Shown one piece after another: positions 35,864 through 44,203 of a stretch of DNA of 44,466 nucleotides. The position numbers were made by a program, and so were the translations under genes. The notes beneath the pieces were generated by a model. The model made no database searches. It saw nothing but the letters and a program-made list of their open reading frames with translations, and was not told where the DNA came from. Position 1 is the stretch's first letter; every line of letters starts with the position of its first letter. This DNA comes from Candidatus Poribacteria bacterium (GTDB lineage Bacteria > Poribacteria > WGA-4E > WGA-3G): the NCBI GenBank assembly GCA_012270795.1, contig JAAXHO010000107.1, positions 1-44,466 of the forward strand. The letters are read 5' to 3'.

Positions 35864-36889
35864 ATGAAGATCTATCATGTTCTGTTAATTTACATATTCC
35901 TGTTCATGTTATTTTCAATCACATTCAACGCAACAGCAGAAAATGAGATCGATCCTATACGAACCCTATTGCCCTATGATGCGATTCCAGCCATCACAAA
36001 GCCGCAATTTGTGTCTGCGACTGAAGCAAAATTAGATATAGATGCGCCCGTTATAGGAGTGACGTTTAACGGCGAAAGTCATGCTTACTCGCTTTACCTA
36101 CTGAACGGACATGAGATTGTCAATGATGTTGTCGGTGGAAAGAAAATTGCTACTACATGGTGACCCCTCTGCAAAACGGCTATCGTGTATAGTCGTGAAC
36201 TTGATGGTAAAACCTACACCTTTGGTGTAAGTGGAAAATTATGGCGTGATGCCTTGTTGATGTATGACCATCAAACGCGATCGCTATGGGCACACATCAC
36301 AGGAGAGGCAATACAGGGAAAACTGAAAGGTAAGAAATTGACACCGCTTATATCTATGCCGCAGATTGCATGGAAAACATGGATGGCAAATTACCCACAG
36401 ACAAAAGTGTTGTCCATAAAAAAACTTGAAAGTCGAGAGAATGATAATTATGCTGACTATCACAAGAGTCAACGTGCAGGAGTAAGCGGCACCCAATACA
36501 CAGACAAGAGATTACTCAATAAATCCCTTGTGATTGGCGTTCAATTTGAAGACAAAAACGGAAAGAAACATTATCGTGCCTATCCACTCATTCAATTTGC
36601 AGAAACAGCGATAATCCAAGACACAGTTAACGGTGTGCCTTTGCTAATCTTTCATAGCAAAGATTCTTTTGCAACTGCTGTCTACAAACGCACTGTAGAT
36701 GGAAAGGTTGAGAACTTTGAGATCAAAGATGATTACCTTAGCCAAGACAGTCAAGGTAGACAATGGAATCTCATTACAGGTAAGGCTAAGCAACAGGATG
36801 ATGTCTCTTTGGAGCGGTTAACCGCACTCAACATTTATTGGTTTGCTTGGGCACGCTTCTATCCTGAAACATCAATCTACAAACCGTAA
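35864..36889 (+). CDS. Exported DUF3179 protein with in-frame TGA at the CxxC cysteine: candidate selenoprotein
   Basis: Read through the TGA at 36161-36163, the gene encodes 341 residues with selenocysteine as residue 100. A signal peptide (MKIYHVLLIYIFLFMLFSI, cleavage near ATA-EN) points to a location outside the cytoplasm. The mature protein carries DUF3179 hallmarks: HEIVNDVVGGK, then TW-[TGA]-PLCKTAIVYSRELDGKTYTFGVSGKLWRDALLMYDHQTRSLW. In other family members this reads TW/TY-CPLC, so TGA replaces the first cysteine of CxxC, giving a Sec-x-x-Cys pair. Both sides of the TGA are in frame, well conserved and not decayed. A SECIS-like hairpin lies at 36176-36196. TGA is a true stop elsewhere in the window, so general reassignment is excluded. 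No Sec machinery genes (selA, selB, selC, selD) are in the window. Alternatives are a one-base error or a recent nonsense mutation. The start could also be ATG 35804. Confidence 0.75.
36176..36196 (+). promoter_or_regulatory. Candidate bacterial SECIS stem-loop
   Basis: ACGGCUAU (36176-36183) pairs with AUAGUCGU (36189-36196) over 8 bp (one G-U pair) around a five-base loop CGUGU. Exactly 20 bases separate the TGA from the loop, and G is the second loop base. This agrees with the bacterial SECIS pattern as I recall it: apical loop some 16-37 nt after UGA and G in the first two loop positions. Part of the stem encodes conserved residues (TAIVY), so chance cannot be ruled out from one sequence. 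Confidence 0.6.
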
Positions 36890-37651
36890 TCAATCGTCCA
36901 ATTCAACGACTTCTCCTGTCATATCCCTATGCATTGTGGGACGGATAACCAATTCCGGTATGTTGCTGCGTTTAGGCAGCGTCGCGATGAGAAGGATTGC
37001 ATCAGATGTCTCAGCAACATCAACCATCATCGTGCGCGCATCAGAATTCGGTGGAATTGGACGGTTGTCCAGAATCGGCGTTGCAACTTCACCTGGAATT
37101 ATCACACTTGCTCGGATACCAGTATTCCTTAAGTCATTGTTCAGGAATTCTGTAAAGTTGATGACACCTGCTTTTGCTGCACCATAAGCAAAACCACTAA
37201 ATGGGCCTGGTGTTACTGCTGCAAGCGATGAGATGTTGATAATCGTTCCCGATTTCGCTTTCAGCATAGTTGGTACAACCGCTTGCGTGCAAAAAAACGC
37301 ACCTATCAGGTTTGAGTCAACGACTGAGCGAACCTCCTCAGGTGTCGTATTGAGGATCCTGCGATTAAACGAACTGTGTCCCGCATTGTTCACAAGCACA
37401 TCAACCTGACCGAATCTCCCAATCACAACGTCAACCATCTTATGAGCAGCATCATAGTCAGCAACATCAAGAGAACAGCTCAAAGCTGTTCCGCCAGATG
37501 TGGTTATTTCAGCTTTGACAGCATCCAGTTTGGCTTCAGTTCTACCGACAATGACCACTTTAGCACCCTCTTGTGCCATTTTTATGGCGGCATCACGTCC
37601 GATTCCACTCCCGCCACCTGTAATGATACATACCTGTTCTTTTAATCTCAT
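36890..37651 (-). CDS. SDR-family oxidoreductase
   Basis: The 253-residue short-chain dehydrogenase has the cofactor-binding ITGGGSGIG (about 9-17), the structural NNAG, the catalytic serine in INISSLAA and the YGAAK active-site pair. The basic residues after the first strand (VGRTEAK) suggest NADP or NAD; this was not resolved further. Members reduce or oxidise sugars, steroids and fatty acyl chains; no specific substrate is seen. Its stop abuts that of the DUF3179 gene with no spacing. The AGGAG-like start region at 37651 is preceded by GGAGATG. Confidence 0.88.
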   Translation of the reverse strand: MRLKEQVCIITGGGSGIGRDAAIKMAQEGAKVVIVGRTEAKLDAVKAEITTSGGTALSCSLDVADYDAAHKMVDVVIGRFGQVDVLVNNAGHSSFNRRILNTTPEEVRSVVDSNLIGAFFCTQAVVPTMLKAKSGTIINISSLAAVTPGPFSGFAYGAAKAGVINFTEFLNNDLRNTGIRASVIIPGEVATPILDNRPIPPNSDARTMMVDVAETSDAILLIATLPKRSNIPELVIRPTMHRDMTGEVVELDD

Positions 37652-38250
37652 TCATCTCCTCCATTTGGTAAAAAAAGTGTCACTATAAATCAAAATGCAC
37701 TTCTCCTCATCGGTTAAAGTGCAAGAATAGTATACATTAACTTCTCCAAAGTTGCTGTTTGTGTTGGACAATAGGTTATCAAAATAAATCATAAATTGCA
37801 AGACGTGAATGATGAATACCCAGAGTCATTCAATTGTCGGTTTTTGCGGATTTAGGTTCGGAATCGCGGAATTCACCAAATCAAGAAATCAACGGTATGA
37901 ATGCCATTTAGGCATTCCCCGGAAGACACGGAAAAGATACCCACAATAAAACGGCTTGATAAGGATAATGTTTATTCTTAGCCAAAATCATGATGCAGCG
38001 GTCTTTTCTGCGTCCTCCGCGAAATCCGCGATTCTGTAGACAAGGAAATATGAAATTCCTAAATTGATACTTATAATGACAAAAACTTTGCACACCCTTT
38101 AAAATAAAAGACTTGACTTTTTCAATGTTTTGTGTAAAAATAGATATACACCTTCAAATTCTATTGACTCAAAACTATTATTTCTATTATATATAAACGA
38201 CTAAATGACGACAAGTTACGAGTATTACACCCACACATGAGGTGTTTCAA
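37652..38250. repeat. Gene-free region with dispersed repeats and a TIR-like end
   Basis: This stretch of about 600 bases has no credible gene. It contains a copy of the TCAAGAAATCAACGGTATGAATGCC repeat (from 37881) with a 7-bp hairpin (GAATGCC 37899-37905/GGCATTC 37911-37917). GGAAGACACGG- and TCCGCGAAATCCGCG-type sequence follows (about 37920-38035). A lone CAAAAACTTTGCACACCC at 38080-38097 matches, with one change, the inner side of the terminal repeat of the 418-bp element. A promoter for the LonN gene follows. Confidence 0.6.
38113..38140 (+). promoter_or_regulatory. Possible promoter of the LonN-domain gene
   Basis: TTGACT (38113-38118) and TAAAAA (38135-38140) are 16 bases apart. It lies directly after the TIR-like end at 38080-38097, so a transposon remnant may have contributed the upstream sequence. 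Confidence 0.35.
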
Positions 38251-38904
38251 ATGCAATCAGATAAGAATTACACAGAAGAACAAGAACTTCCTATTTTTCC
38301 ATTGAATATCGTGCTATTCCCAGGTGGATCATTGCCACTACATATTTTTGAACAACGGTACCGTGAAATGATGAAGTATTGTATCAGAAACGAATCCTCA
38401 TTTGGGGTTGTAATGATCAAAGAAGGTGATGAGGTAGAAGAAACTGCGGTCCCCTGCAATGTTGGGACTGCGGTTGACTTAATTGATGTTAATCGGTTCC
38501 CAGACGGTCGTATGAATATCATGACAACAGGGCACTCACGTTTTGAAATATTAGAACTTAATGACGAACAATCGTATTTAGTTGCTCGTGTACGAATGCT
38601 TGATTCGTTGGATGCTGAACCTGATCCAAGGCTGAAAGAAATTGCTATCGAAACGCGTGAACTTTATATTGAATATGAAACATTATCCAGTCACCTTATG
38701 TTTACATGGCAACCTCCGGACGAGAACCCAGAACATCCACAACACTTAGCATACCGCATCGGGACGCGATTGCGCATATCACTTGATGAAAAACAGGCAC
38801 TCTTAGAAATTACTTCATTTGATGAACTCCTTAGACGTGAGATTGAAATTTTGAAAAAACTAAATCAACAGATAGCTTTCCAATTAGCTGCACGAAACAA
38901 TTGA
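38251..38904 (+). CDS. Lon N-terminal (LonN) domain protein, no protease domain
   Basis: The 217-residue protein consists of a PUA-like Lon substrate-binding domain: LPIFPLNIVLFPGGSLPLHIFEQRYREMM at the N-terminus, then FGVVMIKEGDEVEE, GTAVDLID and TTGHSRFEI. A helical bundle (EKQALLEITSFDELLRREIEILKKL) follows. No ATPase or protease part is present, as in the stand-alone family. ATG 38251 with GAGGTG upstream is preferred over the GTG nine bases earlier. Its cellular role is not established; it may act in protein quality control by analogy with Lon. Confidence 0.9.
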   Translation: MQSDKNYTEEQELPIFPLNIVLFPGGSLPLHIFEQRYREMMKYCIRNESSFGVVMIKEGDEVEETAVPCNVGTAVDLIDVNRFPDGRMNIMTTGHSRFEILELNDEQSYLVARVRMLDSLDAEPDPRLKEIAIETRELYIEYETLSSHLMFTWQPPDENPEHPQHLAYRIGTRLRISLDEKQALLEITSFDELLRREIEILKKLNQQIAFQLAARNN

Positions 38905-39029
38905 ATTACAAAATACCAGGATTAAATCTATGCGGAGGATTTATCAACATCAAGTAATAACTTAGTATAATGTTATCCCAAAACTATTATATCCATCAGT
39001 ATTGGTTATGGTAACATTGTTTTCATGAC

Positions 39030-39680
39030 ATGGATTTGTCAAATAGGCTCATGGCACTTAAGGCATCTATTCACCAATTCACAGATACGCGGACGATCCA
39101 AATCTCCCCGAAAGATTTCTTATACATCAGTAATATGATCTCTATGTTTAGGTTGCTGATCGTACCTGTCCTTTTTTGGTTGATTTACCAAAAGAGCTAT
39201 AGTCTGGCAATTTTGGTAGGGACAATTGCTGTTATATCAGATCTATTAGACGGATTTTTTGCCCGTGTGCTAAATCAACATTCGGAGCTTGGTTATATTC
39301 TTGACCCTATGGCTGACAAATGTGCTATCGGTGCAGGCATCTTTGCACTTGTGCTATCTACCTCAGATTTTCCTATAGAAGCATTTGTGGTTGTCGTGCT
39401 TCGCGATGTTGCAATTGTGGTTGGGAATGTGTATCTCGCCTATAAAGCCAAGATGATTACAAGGTCTAATTTTTGGGGGAAATGCACCAGTTTCCTTTTA
39501 TCAATTACGGTGATCTTATATCTTTTTCGTTCAATGAAAGACTCACTTTTACTGGATAAAATTGCGTTTTATAGTTTGTGTATAGCGATAATTTTTGTCT
39601 TTATCTCCTTTTTCAGTTATTTTAGACACATGCTTCGTGTTCTCAAAACGGAATCTGTTCAAGCAAAATCAGTCCATTGA
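39030..39680 (+). CDS. CDP-alcohol phosphatidyltransferase (PgsA-like)
   Basis: The 216-residue membrane protein has about five to six helices and a perfect CDP-alcohol motif, Dx2DGx2ARx8Gx3Dx3D (DLLDGFFARVLNQHSELGYILDPMAD, residues about 69-94). It attaches a CDP-diacylglycerol to an alcohol; glycerol-3-phosphate (PgsA) is the best guess from the N-terminal SNMISMFRLLIVP, but myo-inositol or others are possible. The start at 39030 has no clear ribosome-binding site, and ATG 39051 (MALKAS) is an alternative. It stands alone between LonN and two unknown genes. Confidence 0.85.
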   Translation: MDLSNRLMALKASIHQFTDTRTIQISPKDFLYISNMISMFRLLIVPVLFWLIYQKSYSLAILVGTIAVISDLLDGFFARVLNQHSELGYILDPMADKCAIGAGIFALVLSTSDFPIEAFVVVVLRDVAIVVGNVYLAYKAKMITRSNFWGKCTSFLLSITVILYLFRSMKDSLLLDKIAFYSLCIAIIFVFISFFSYFRHMLRVLKTESVQAKSVH

Positions 39681-39736
39681 ACATTATAGAAACAACGTTG
39701 CTTGTTATGTAAAGTCAATAAGTTTAAGGATATATC

Positions 39737-40168
39737 ATGGAACTCTATATAAATCCTTCTGAAGTTTCCGAAATTATCGGTGTTGATGAAGATATAATAA
39801 AACAGGCTTTAGAACGAAAACAACCGGAAATTGAGCCATTTTTGCGTATTGCCGCTGCTCCTTCAGAAGATGAAGTGGAGAAAACAAAACCTATTCTTCA
39901 ACTAAGGATTGACGGTTTAGCACCATTGATTACACAGCTGAGTTTCAATATACCCACAAACGATATTATTGAGAATTTGATCTGTCAAATCATTCACATT
40001 GCATACCTTCGTGAAAACAATGAGAAATTGGAAGTAGAAATCGCTGCACTTAAGGACAAGATAAAAACACTGCAGGAAGAAAGAGCTGATTTGCGTGTGC
40101 AGGTCAACAACTTGCAAGAAGAGCAATCAAAAACATGGAGAGATCGTTTGTTCAAATTCGGTAAATGA
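39737..40168 (+). CDS. Hypothetical protein with C-terminal coiled coil
   Basis: The 143-residue protein has no signal or membrane segment. The first half is mixed alpha/beta and starts MELYINPSEVSEIIGVDEDIIKQAL, which resembles a helix-turn-helix-like or SMC-associated motif but is not decisive. The second half (about 90-135) is a strong heptad coiled coil (LEVEIAALKDKIKTLQEERADLRVQVNNLQEEQ). AAGGA precedes the ATG. I recognise no family. It is placed between a lipid synthase and a membrane protein and may be co-transcribed with them. Confidence 0.7.
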   Translation: MELYINPSEVSEIIGVDEDIIKQALERKQPEIEPFLRIAAAPSEDEVEKTKPILQLRIDGLAPLITQLSFNIPTNDIIENLICQIIHIAYLRENNEKLEVEIAALKDKIKTLQEERADLRVQVNNLQEEQSKTWRDRLFKFGK

Positions 40169-40251
40169 GCATTTTAGTAGTTATTTTTGATTCAGGTTGC
40201 TACTGCTGTCAAAACATAGGTATTGCTACTCAATAAACTGTAAAAGGAATT

Positions 40252-40878
40252 ATGGGAAAACGGAAACGAAATCAGGTATTATCCATCACTTTTATTATTG
40301 TTAGCATAGTCGTTCTTTATCTTAGCTTAGAAAAAATATTTGGAACGTCTCAGGTTGTCAAGCAGCTCAGTGTGCTACTAAAAAGTGTATCATTTGTGTT
40401 AATGAGTATCGGAGCGATCCTTGCAAGTGTTAGTTTTAATAACAACCAAAGAATCGCACTTATTTCTGGCATAGGATTGATAATAGGATTGGGTTTTCTG
40501 TATCTACCTGTCCCATCAGTCCTGAGTAGTTCTGCTTTTCACCTTTTGTTTGCGGGTGCAATTGCGTTTGGCATGACAACCCCAGCAACGCGGATGGCAA
40601 CGATTGTCTCTGCAGTTGGTGTTCTTATCGGTATCGTTTTTCTCTATCAATCCGTCGACCCATCTCTCAACGGTTCAACACTTCATCTGCTACTTCCCAG
40701 CATAATTGTTTTTTCAATTGTCAATTCCCAGAAGGTATTATGTGAACGGATATCCATCGGTTTAATAGCTCTCGGTTTGGTTTCTCTTTGCCAACCTTTT
40801 CTTATGTTATTTTATCAAACGGGATTTCAATTGCTGTTAACAGGATTGACTGGATTTATTGTTGTAGCACATCGATAA
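40252..40878 (+). CDS. Hypothetical polytopic membrane protein
   Basis: The 208-residue protein is almost entirely hydrophobic with about six to seven predicted helices after a basic N-terminus (MGKRKRNQ). Two similar internal segments appear, IALISGIGLIIGLGFLYLPVPSVLSSSAFHLLF and ATIVSAVGVLIGIVFLYQSVDPSLNGSTLHLLL, and a weaker third (ISIGLIALGLVSLCQPFL), suggesting an internal repeat of about 55 residues. No conserved family is recognised. AAGGA lies before the ATG. It is 83 bases after the coiled-coil gene. Confidence 0.65.
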   Translation: MGKRKRNQVLSITFIIVSIVVLYLSLEKIFGTSQVVKQLSVLLKSVSFVLMSIGAILASVSFNNNQRIALISGIGLIIGLGFLYLPVPSVLSSSAFHLLFAGAIAFGMTTPATRMATIVSAVGVLIGIVFLYQSVDPSLNGSTLHLLLPSIIVFSIVNSQKVLCERISIGLIALGLVSLCQPFLMLFYQTGFQLLLTGLTGFIVVAHR

Positions 40879-40960
40879 ATCCCCATTGTCATTGAGGATT
40901 TTGATATTTCTACCACACATATATACCCACATATCTTAAAATCTGAAGATTCTACTTTGT

Positions 40961-42085
40961 ATGGCATCAGCAAAAACCCCAAAAATAGTCATTATCGGTG
41001 CAGGTGTAATCGGTACTGTAATTGCTTATAACCTTTCACGAAGAAGTGGTAATTCAATCACTATCCTTGAACGTGATACGCCTGGCAGTGGCGCGTCGGG
41101 ACACTCCTTTGCCTGGGTAAATGCTTTTGGGAAAGACCCTCGCGATTATCACACGCTCAATCGGCGATCGTTAGATATGTGGTATCGGCTTGCACATCAA
41201 CTTAATAAAGATATTGGAATTCATTATGGTGGTGAGATGCGGTGGGAACATAAAAAAGAACGTGCATCGGAACTGCAACACCGCATTCAGAAACTTCAAA
41301 ACTGGGGATACCCTTGCAAACTTATCACATCTGATGAGATGCTGTCATTAGAACCGGAATTAAGTCCAGGTCATGTGGAAGCTGTCTCGTATTCAGAAGC
41401 GGATATTCACATAGAAATCGATAAATTTATCTCCGTTTGTTTAGATCGTGCAATAGAATTTGGAGTTTCCTTGCACACAGGACACAATGTTACAGACATT
41501 ATCATTGACAAAGATAGGATTGTTGCAGTAAAAACTACTGATGCAGAATTCTGGTGTGATATGGTTGTGTTAGCATGTGGTATTCAAACAACTGAACTTG
41601 CTGCCTTGGTTGGTGTTCACATACCACAACAACGCAGTCCTGGTATTGTAATTAAGACAAGTCCATGTGCTACAGTTTTGCACAATGTAGCTGTCATTCA
41701 CGCGCCGCCGTCGGATGCTAATCGTCAGCACCTACATCTTCGGCAATTAGCAGATGGCACACTCAGAATAGGACAAGGAACGCAAGAAGGAATTAACCTT
41801 GATGATTCACAAGAACATGCGGATTCGCTGCTTGCTCAAGCAAAAACATACCTACCTGCTATAGGAATTGCAGATGCAATTCCGACACCTGTTGGATATA
41901 GACCCATGCCACTTGACGGGTTTCCTATATTCGGATTTACGAAAGCTGTGCCTAATCTGTATATCGCTTTAATGCACAGTGGGGTTACGTTAGCTCCTTT
42001 GGTAGGTGAGATGGCAACATTGGAAATTCTTGATGGTGCTCGTGTAGATTGGTTTAATCCCTATCGGTTAGAACGGTTGCAATGA
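40961..42085 (+). CDS. FAD-dependent oxidoreductase (D-amino-acid oxidase / DadA family)
   Basis: The 374-residue protein opens with a GxGxxG FAD-binding fold (KIVIIGAGVIGTVIAYNL), followed by ITILERD with the ribose-binding acid, GSGASGHSFAWVN and a DAO-type C-terminal IPTPVGYRPMPLDGFPIFGF. The family oxidises amines and amino acids such as D-amino acids, glycine or sarcosine, and the true substrate is not given by sequence. No signal peptide is seen. It lies alone, convergent with the methyltransferase gene. Confidence 0.88.
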   Translation: MASAKTPKIVIIGAGVIGTVIAYNLSRRSGNSITILERDTPGSGASGHSFAWVNAFGKDPRDYHTLNRRSLDMWYRLAHQLNKDIGIHYGGEMRWEHKKERASELQHRIQKLQNWGYPCKLITSDEMLSLEPELSPGHVEAVSYSEADIHIEIDKFISVCLDRAIEFGVSLHTGHNVTDIIIDKDRIVAVKTTDAEFWCDMVVLACGIQTTELAALVGVHIPQQRSPGIVIKTSPCATVLHNVAVIHAPPSDANRQHLHLRQLADGTLRIGQGTQEGINLDDSQEHADSLLAQAKTYLPAIGIADAIPTPVGYRPMPLDGFPIFGFTKAVPNLYIALMHSGVTLAPLVGEMATLEILDGARVDWFNPYRLERLQ

Positions 42086-42118
42086 AGCATGCTATATACT
42101 TACAACAATTCGTAATTA

Positions 42119-42973
42119 TCACTCATAGAGGTCTTTATACGCCTTGACAAGGTCTGCTTTTCGAAAACCAGGAATTGCTGTAGCACATTCACGTGCTAAA
42201 CGTTCGTAATCGATGCGTTTTAAACGTTCTAAAACGAATGAATTTTTTGCTTTCAAGAGTATCCACTGCTTGCTGCGTTCACATTTTTTTTCATCAGTTT
42301 CTTTACGTGAATAATCTTGCCATCCTTGGCACGGTACAGCGAAATCAAATGTGTTATGAAAGATTTTTAGAGATGTCGGTGTGTTGTTATACTGCCATAT
42401 CTGAAAATCTTGATGAGAAATTGGTAAAGGTTTGTATTGTCGCATATCCTGATGTTTACTCAATAAGCGTGTCCATATTTGAAATTCTGTATTGACAGAG
42501 AATGGGTTTCCGTTATCAAGCAAGAATGCATCTCTCGGCAATATCATTTTGCTAATATATCGCATACTTGGTTCAAGGCACTTATGGACTGCATATTTTC
42601 TAAAAGTAAGAGGAACAATAAAAGCTACGATATCTGCAAAACGGGCAGCATGGTTAAAAAAAGTCATTGCTAATTTGCCTCGTTTACCAAATGGCGGATT
42701 ACCGATAATCACTGTATCTTTTGGGTGTTCGGGAAAACTAAACATATCAAAAAAATCTTTCGGTTTTACACCTTTACACTTCGGCACGATATCTATTCCA
42801 AACCTACGATTTGGAGGTAAGAGGTTATAAAACGCACCAGTACCTGCTGAAGGTTCAACAAAAAATAGGTCGTTGACATTTCTGTTGAGCGTAGAAAGCG
42901 TTTGAGTAAAATGATGCCAACATGATACAGCTATTTCTTGCTTAGTATAAAATTGATCTAACGATTCTTGCAT
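42119..42973 (-). CDS. Orphan N6-adenine-type DNA methyltransferase-like protein
   Basis: The 284-residue protein has the SAM-binding motif I in VEPSAGTGAFYNLL, FGIDIVPKC after it, and the catalytic motif IV IIGNPPFGKRGK. These identify a DNA N6-methyladenine methyltransferase-type fold. A QFYTKQEIA motif at the N-terminus is typical of N6 enzymes. No restriction or specificity subunit is next to it. The start at 42973 (MQESL) has GGAAAG upstream; the longer frame would overlap the binding-protein gene. Its stop converges with the flavoenzyme gene. A phage-like or housekeeping methylase are both possible. Confidence 0.82.
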   Translation of the reverse strand: MQESLDQFYTKQEIAVSCWHHFTQTLSTLNRNVNDLFFVEPSAGTGAFYNLLPPNRRFGIDIVPKCKGVKPKDFFDMFSFPEHPKDTVIIGNPPFGKRGKLAMTFFNHAARFADIVAFIVPLTFRKYAVHKCLEPSMRYISKMILPRDAFLLDNGNPFSVNTEFQIWTRLLSKHQDMRQYKPLPISHQDFQIWQYNNTPTSLKIFHNTFDFAVPCQGWQDYSRKETDEKKCERSKQWILLKAKNSFVLERLKRIDYERLARECATAIPGFRKADLVKAYKDLYE

Positions 42974-42989
42974 GATTACTTTCCAAGCT

Positions 42990-44180
42990 CTATTCAAACA
43001 GTACCAATTCTCCATTTTTGACAATCAAGATTTTCGGATCGTAAACAGCGTCTCCATTTTCATCGAAAGAGAACTTACCTAAGATGGTATCAAAATCACG
43101 GATATTCGCGAGTGCGTCACGAATATCTGCTGCATCAGTGGATACTGCGTTTTCAATTGCTTCTGCTAAAATATGAAGGGCTGCGTAGGCACGCGCAGCA
43201 TAGTTGTTCGGCTTCGGTCCAGGAGAACCAACTGCACACTCCTCATACGGCTGGCAATTTCCGAATTCTTTGATAAACGCTTGATTTCCTGGTGTATCTA
43301 TATTAGAGCCCCATCCTACAAATGTGATAACCCCTTCCGCTGCTTCACCTGCGGCTTCCACCTCCGCATCCGTTAATGTTCGTATAATAAATGGAGCAGT
43401 TATACCGAGTTCATGACCTTTGAGTAGTATTTCAGGTTTTTCTCCCGGTAAAGATGAAACGAAGATGGCATCAGGGTTTAATTCATTTATCCGCGTGAGT
43501 TGATCAGAAAAATCTGTATCGCTACCTCCCTGGAAGGTTTCCGATGTCAACACCTCAACATTAATTGCAGCAAGTTTTTCTTGCACAGCCTTCTCTCCAT
43601 CCTTGGAAAACTCATCGGTTTCATCATATAGTGTTGCAACCTTTTTATATCCAAGTATTGCATGCGTTTTTTCAATACCATTCGGCACTAAAACATCAGT
43701 GGTAAGTGCAATACGGAAAACAAAATCACCTATTGCACTGAGACCGCGTGCGGCGGATGTTGGACTAATCGCAAGAACCTGATTTTCTTGTGCAATCGGG
43801 AAGGTCTCTTTGGTTGCAGATGAAGTTGTCGGTCCAAGGATAATAGAAACGTTGTCTTCATGTATCAGTTTATTATAGGCATTAATTGCGCCTTCCACGG
43901 TGCTTTGATCATCTTCATAAATAAACTTCAGCTTAGTTCTTGTAAGTTTTGAGTCATTAACCTCTCTGAGGGCAATTTGAAGTGTGCGATGTATAGGATA
44001 TCCAAAAGATAATTCATGTCTACCTGACATAGGTAAAACAACACCAACTGTTATTTCTTCTTTCGGCATGTCCATTGTGGGGTCTATTATTTGTGGAATT
44101 TTTTCACAACCAGATAACCATATAGAAAAAGCAGAAATTGCTAATACCGTACAGAAAATTGAAATGTTTCTTTTTTGCAT
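42990..44180 (-). CDS. Liv-type periplasmic binding lipoprotein (branched-chain amino acid family)
   Basis: The 396-residue protein has a clear lipobox, WLSGC (Cys at about 25), so it is a lipoprotein. The mature part is a type I periplasmic binding fold: EITVGVVLPMSGRHELSF, IYEDDQSTVEGAINAYNKLI, ILGPTTSSATKETFPIA, DTDFSDQLTRINELNPDAIFVSSLP and a C-terminal LGKFSFDENGDAVYDPKILIVKNGELVLFE. It belongs to the LivJ/LivK group that feeds an ABC importer for branched-chain amino acids, amides or urea. No permease or ATPase gene is in the window, and the gene downstream is the methyltransferase. AAGGAG gives a strong start. Confidence 0.9.
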   Translation of the reverse strand: MQKRNISIFCTVLAISAFSIWLSGCEKIPQIIDPTMDMPKEEITVGVVLPMSGRHELSFGYPIHRTLQIALREVNDSKLTRTKLKFIYEDDQSTVEGAINAYNKLIHEDNVSIILGPTTSSATKETFPIAQENQVLAISPTSAARGLSAIGDFVFRIALTTDVLVPNGIEKTHAILGYKKVATLYDETDEFSKDGEKAVQEKLAAINVEVLTSETFQGGSDTDFSDQLTRINELNPDAIFVSSLPGEKPEILLKGHELGITAPFIIRTLTDAEVEAAGEAAEGVITFVGWGSNIDTPGNQAFIKEFGNCQPYEECAVGSPGPKPNNYAARAYAALHILAEAIENAVSTDAADIRDALANIRDFDTILGKFSFDENGDAVYDPKILIVKNGELVLFE

Positions 44181-44203
44181 AAGACTCCTTTATACAATAC
44201 CTT

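Noticed and set aside
35804-36889. TGA reassigned to Trp or Gly throughout the genome
   Set aside because: TGA ends thiD, gmhA, the DUF4212 gene, the LonN-domain gene and the CDP-alcohol transferase gene at normal family lengths, so it is a regular stop codon. Only the DUF3179 TGA lies inside a conserved frame.
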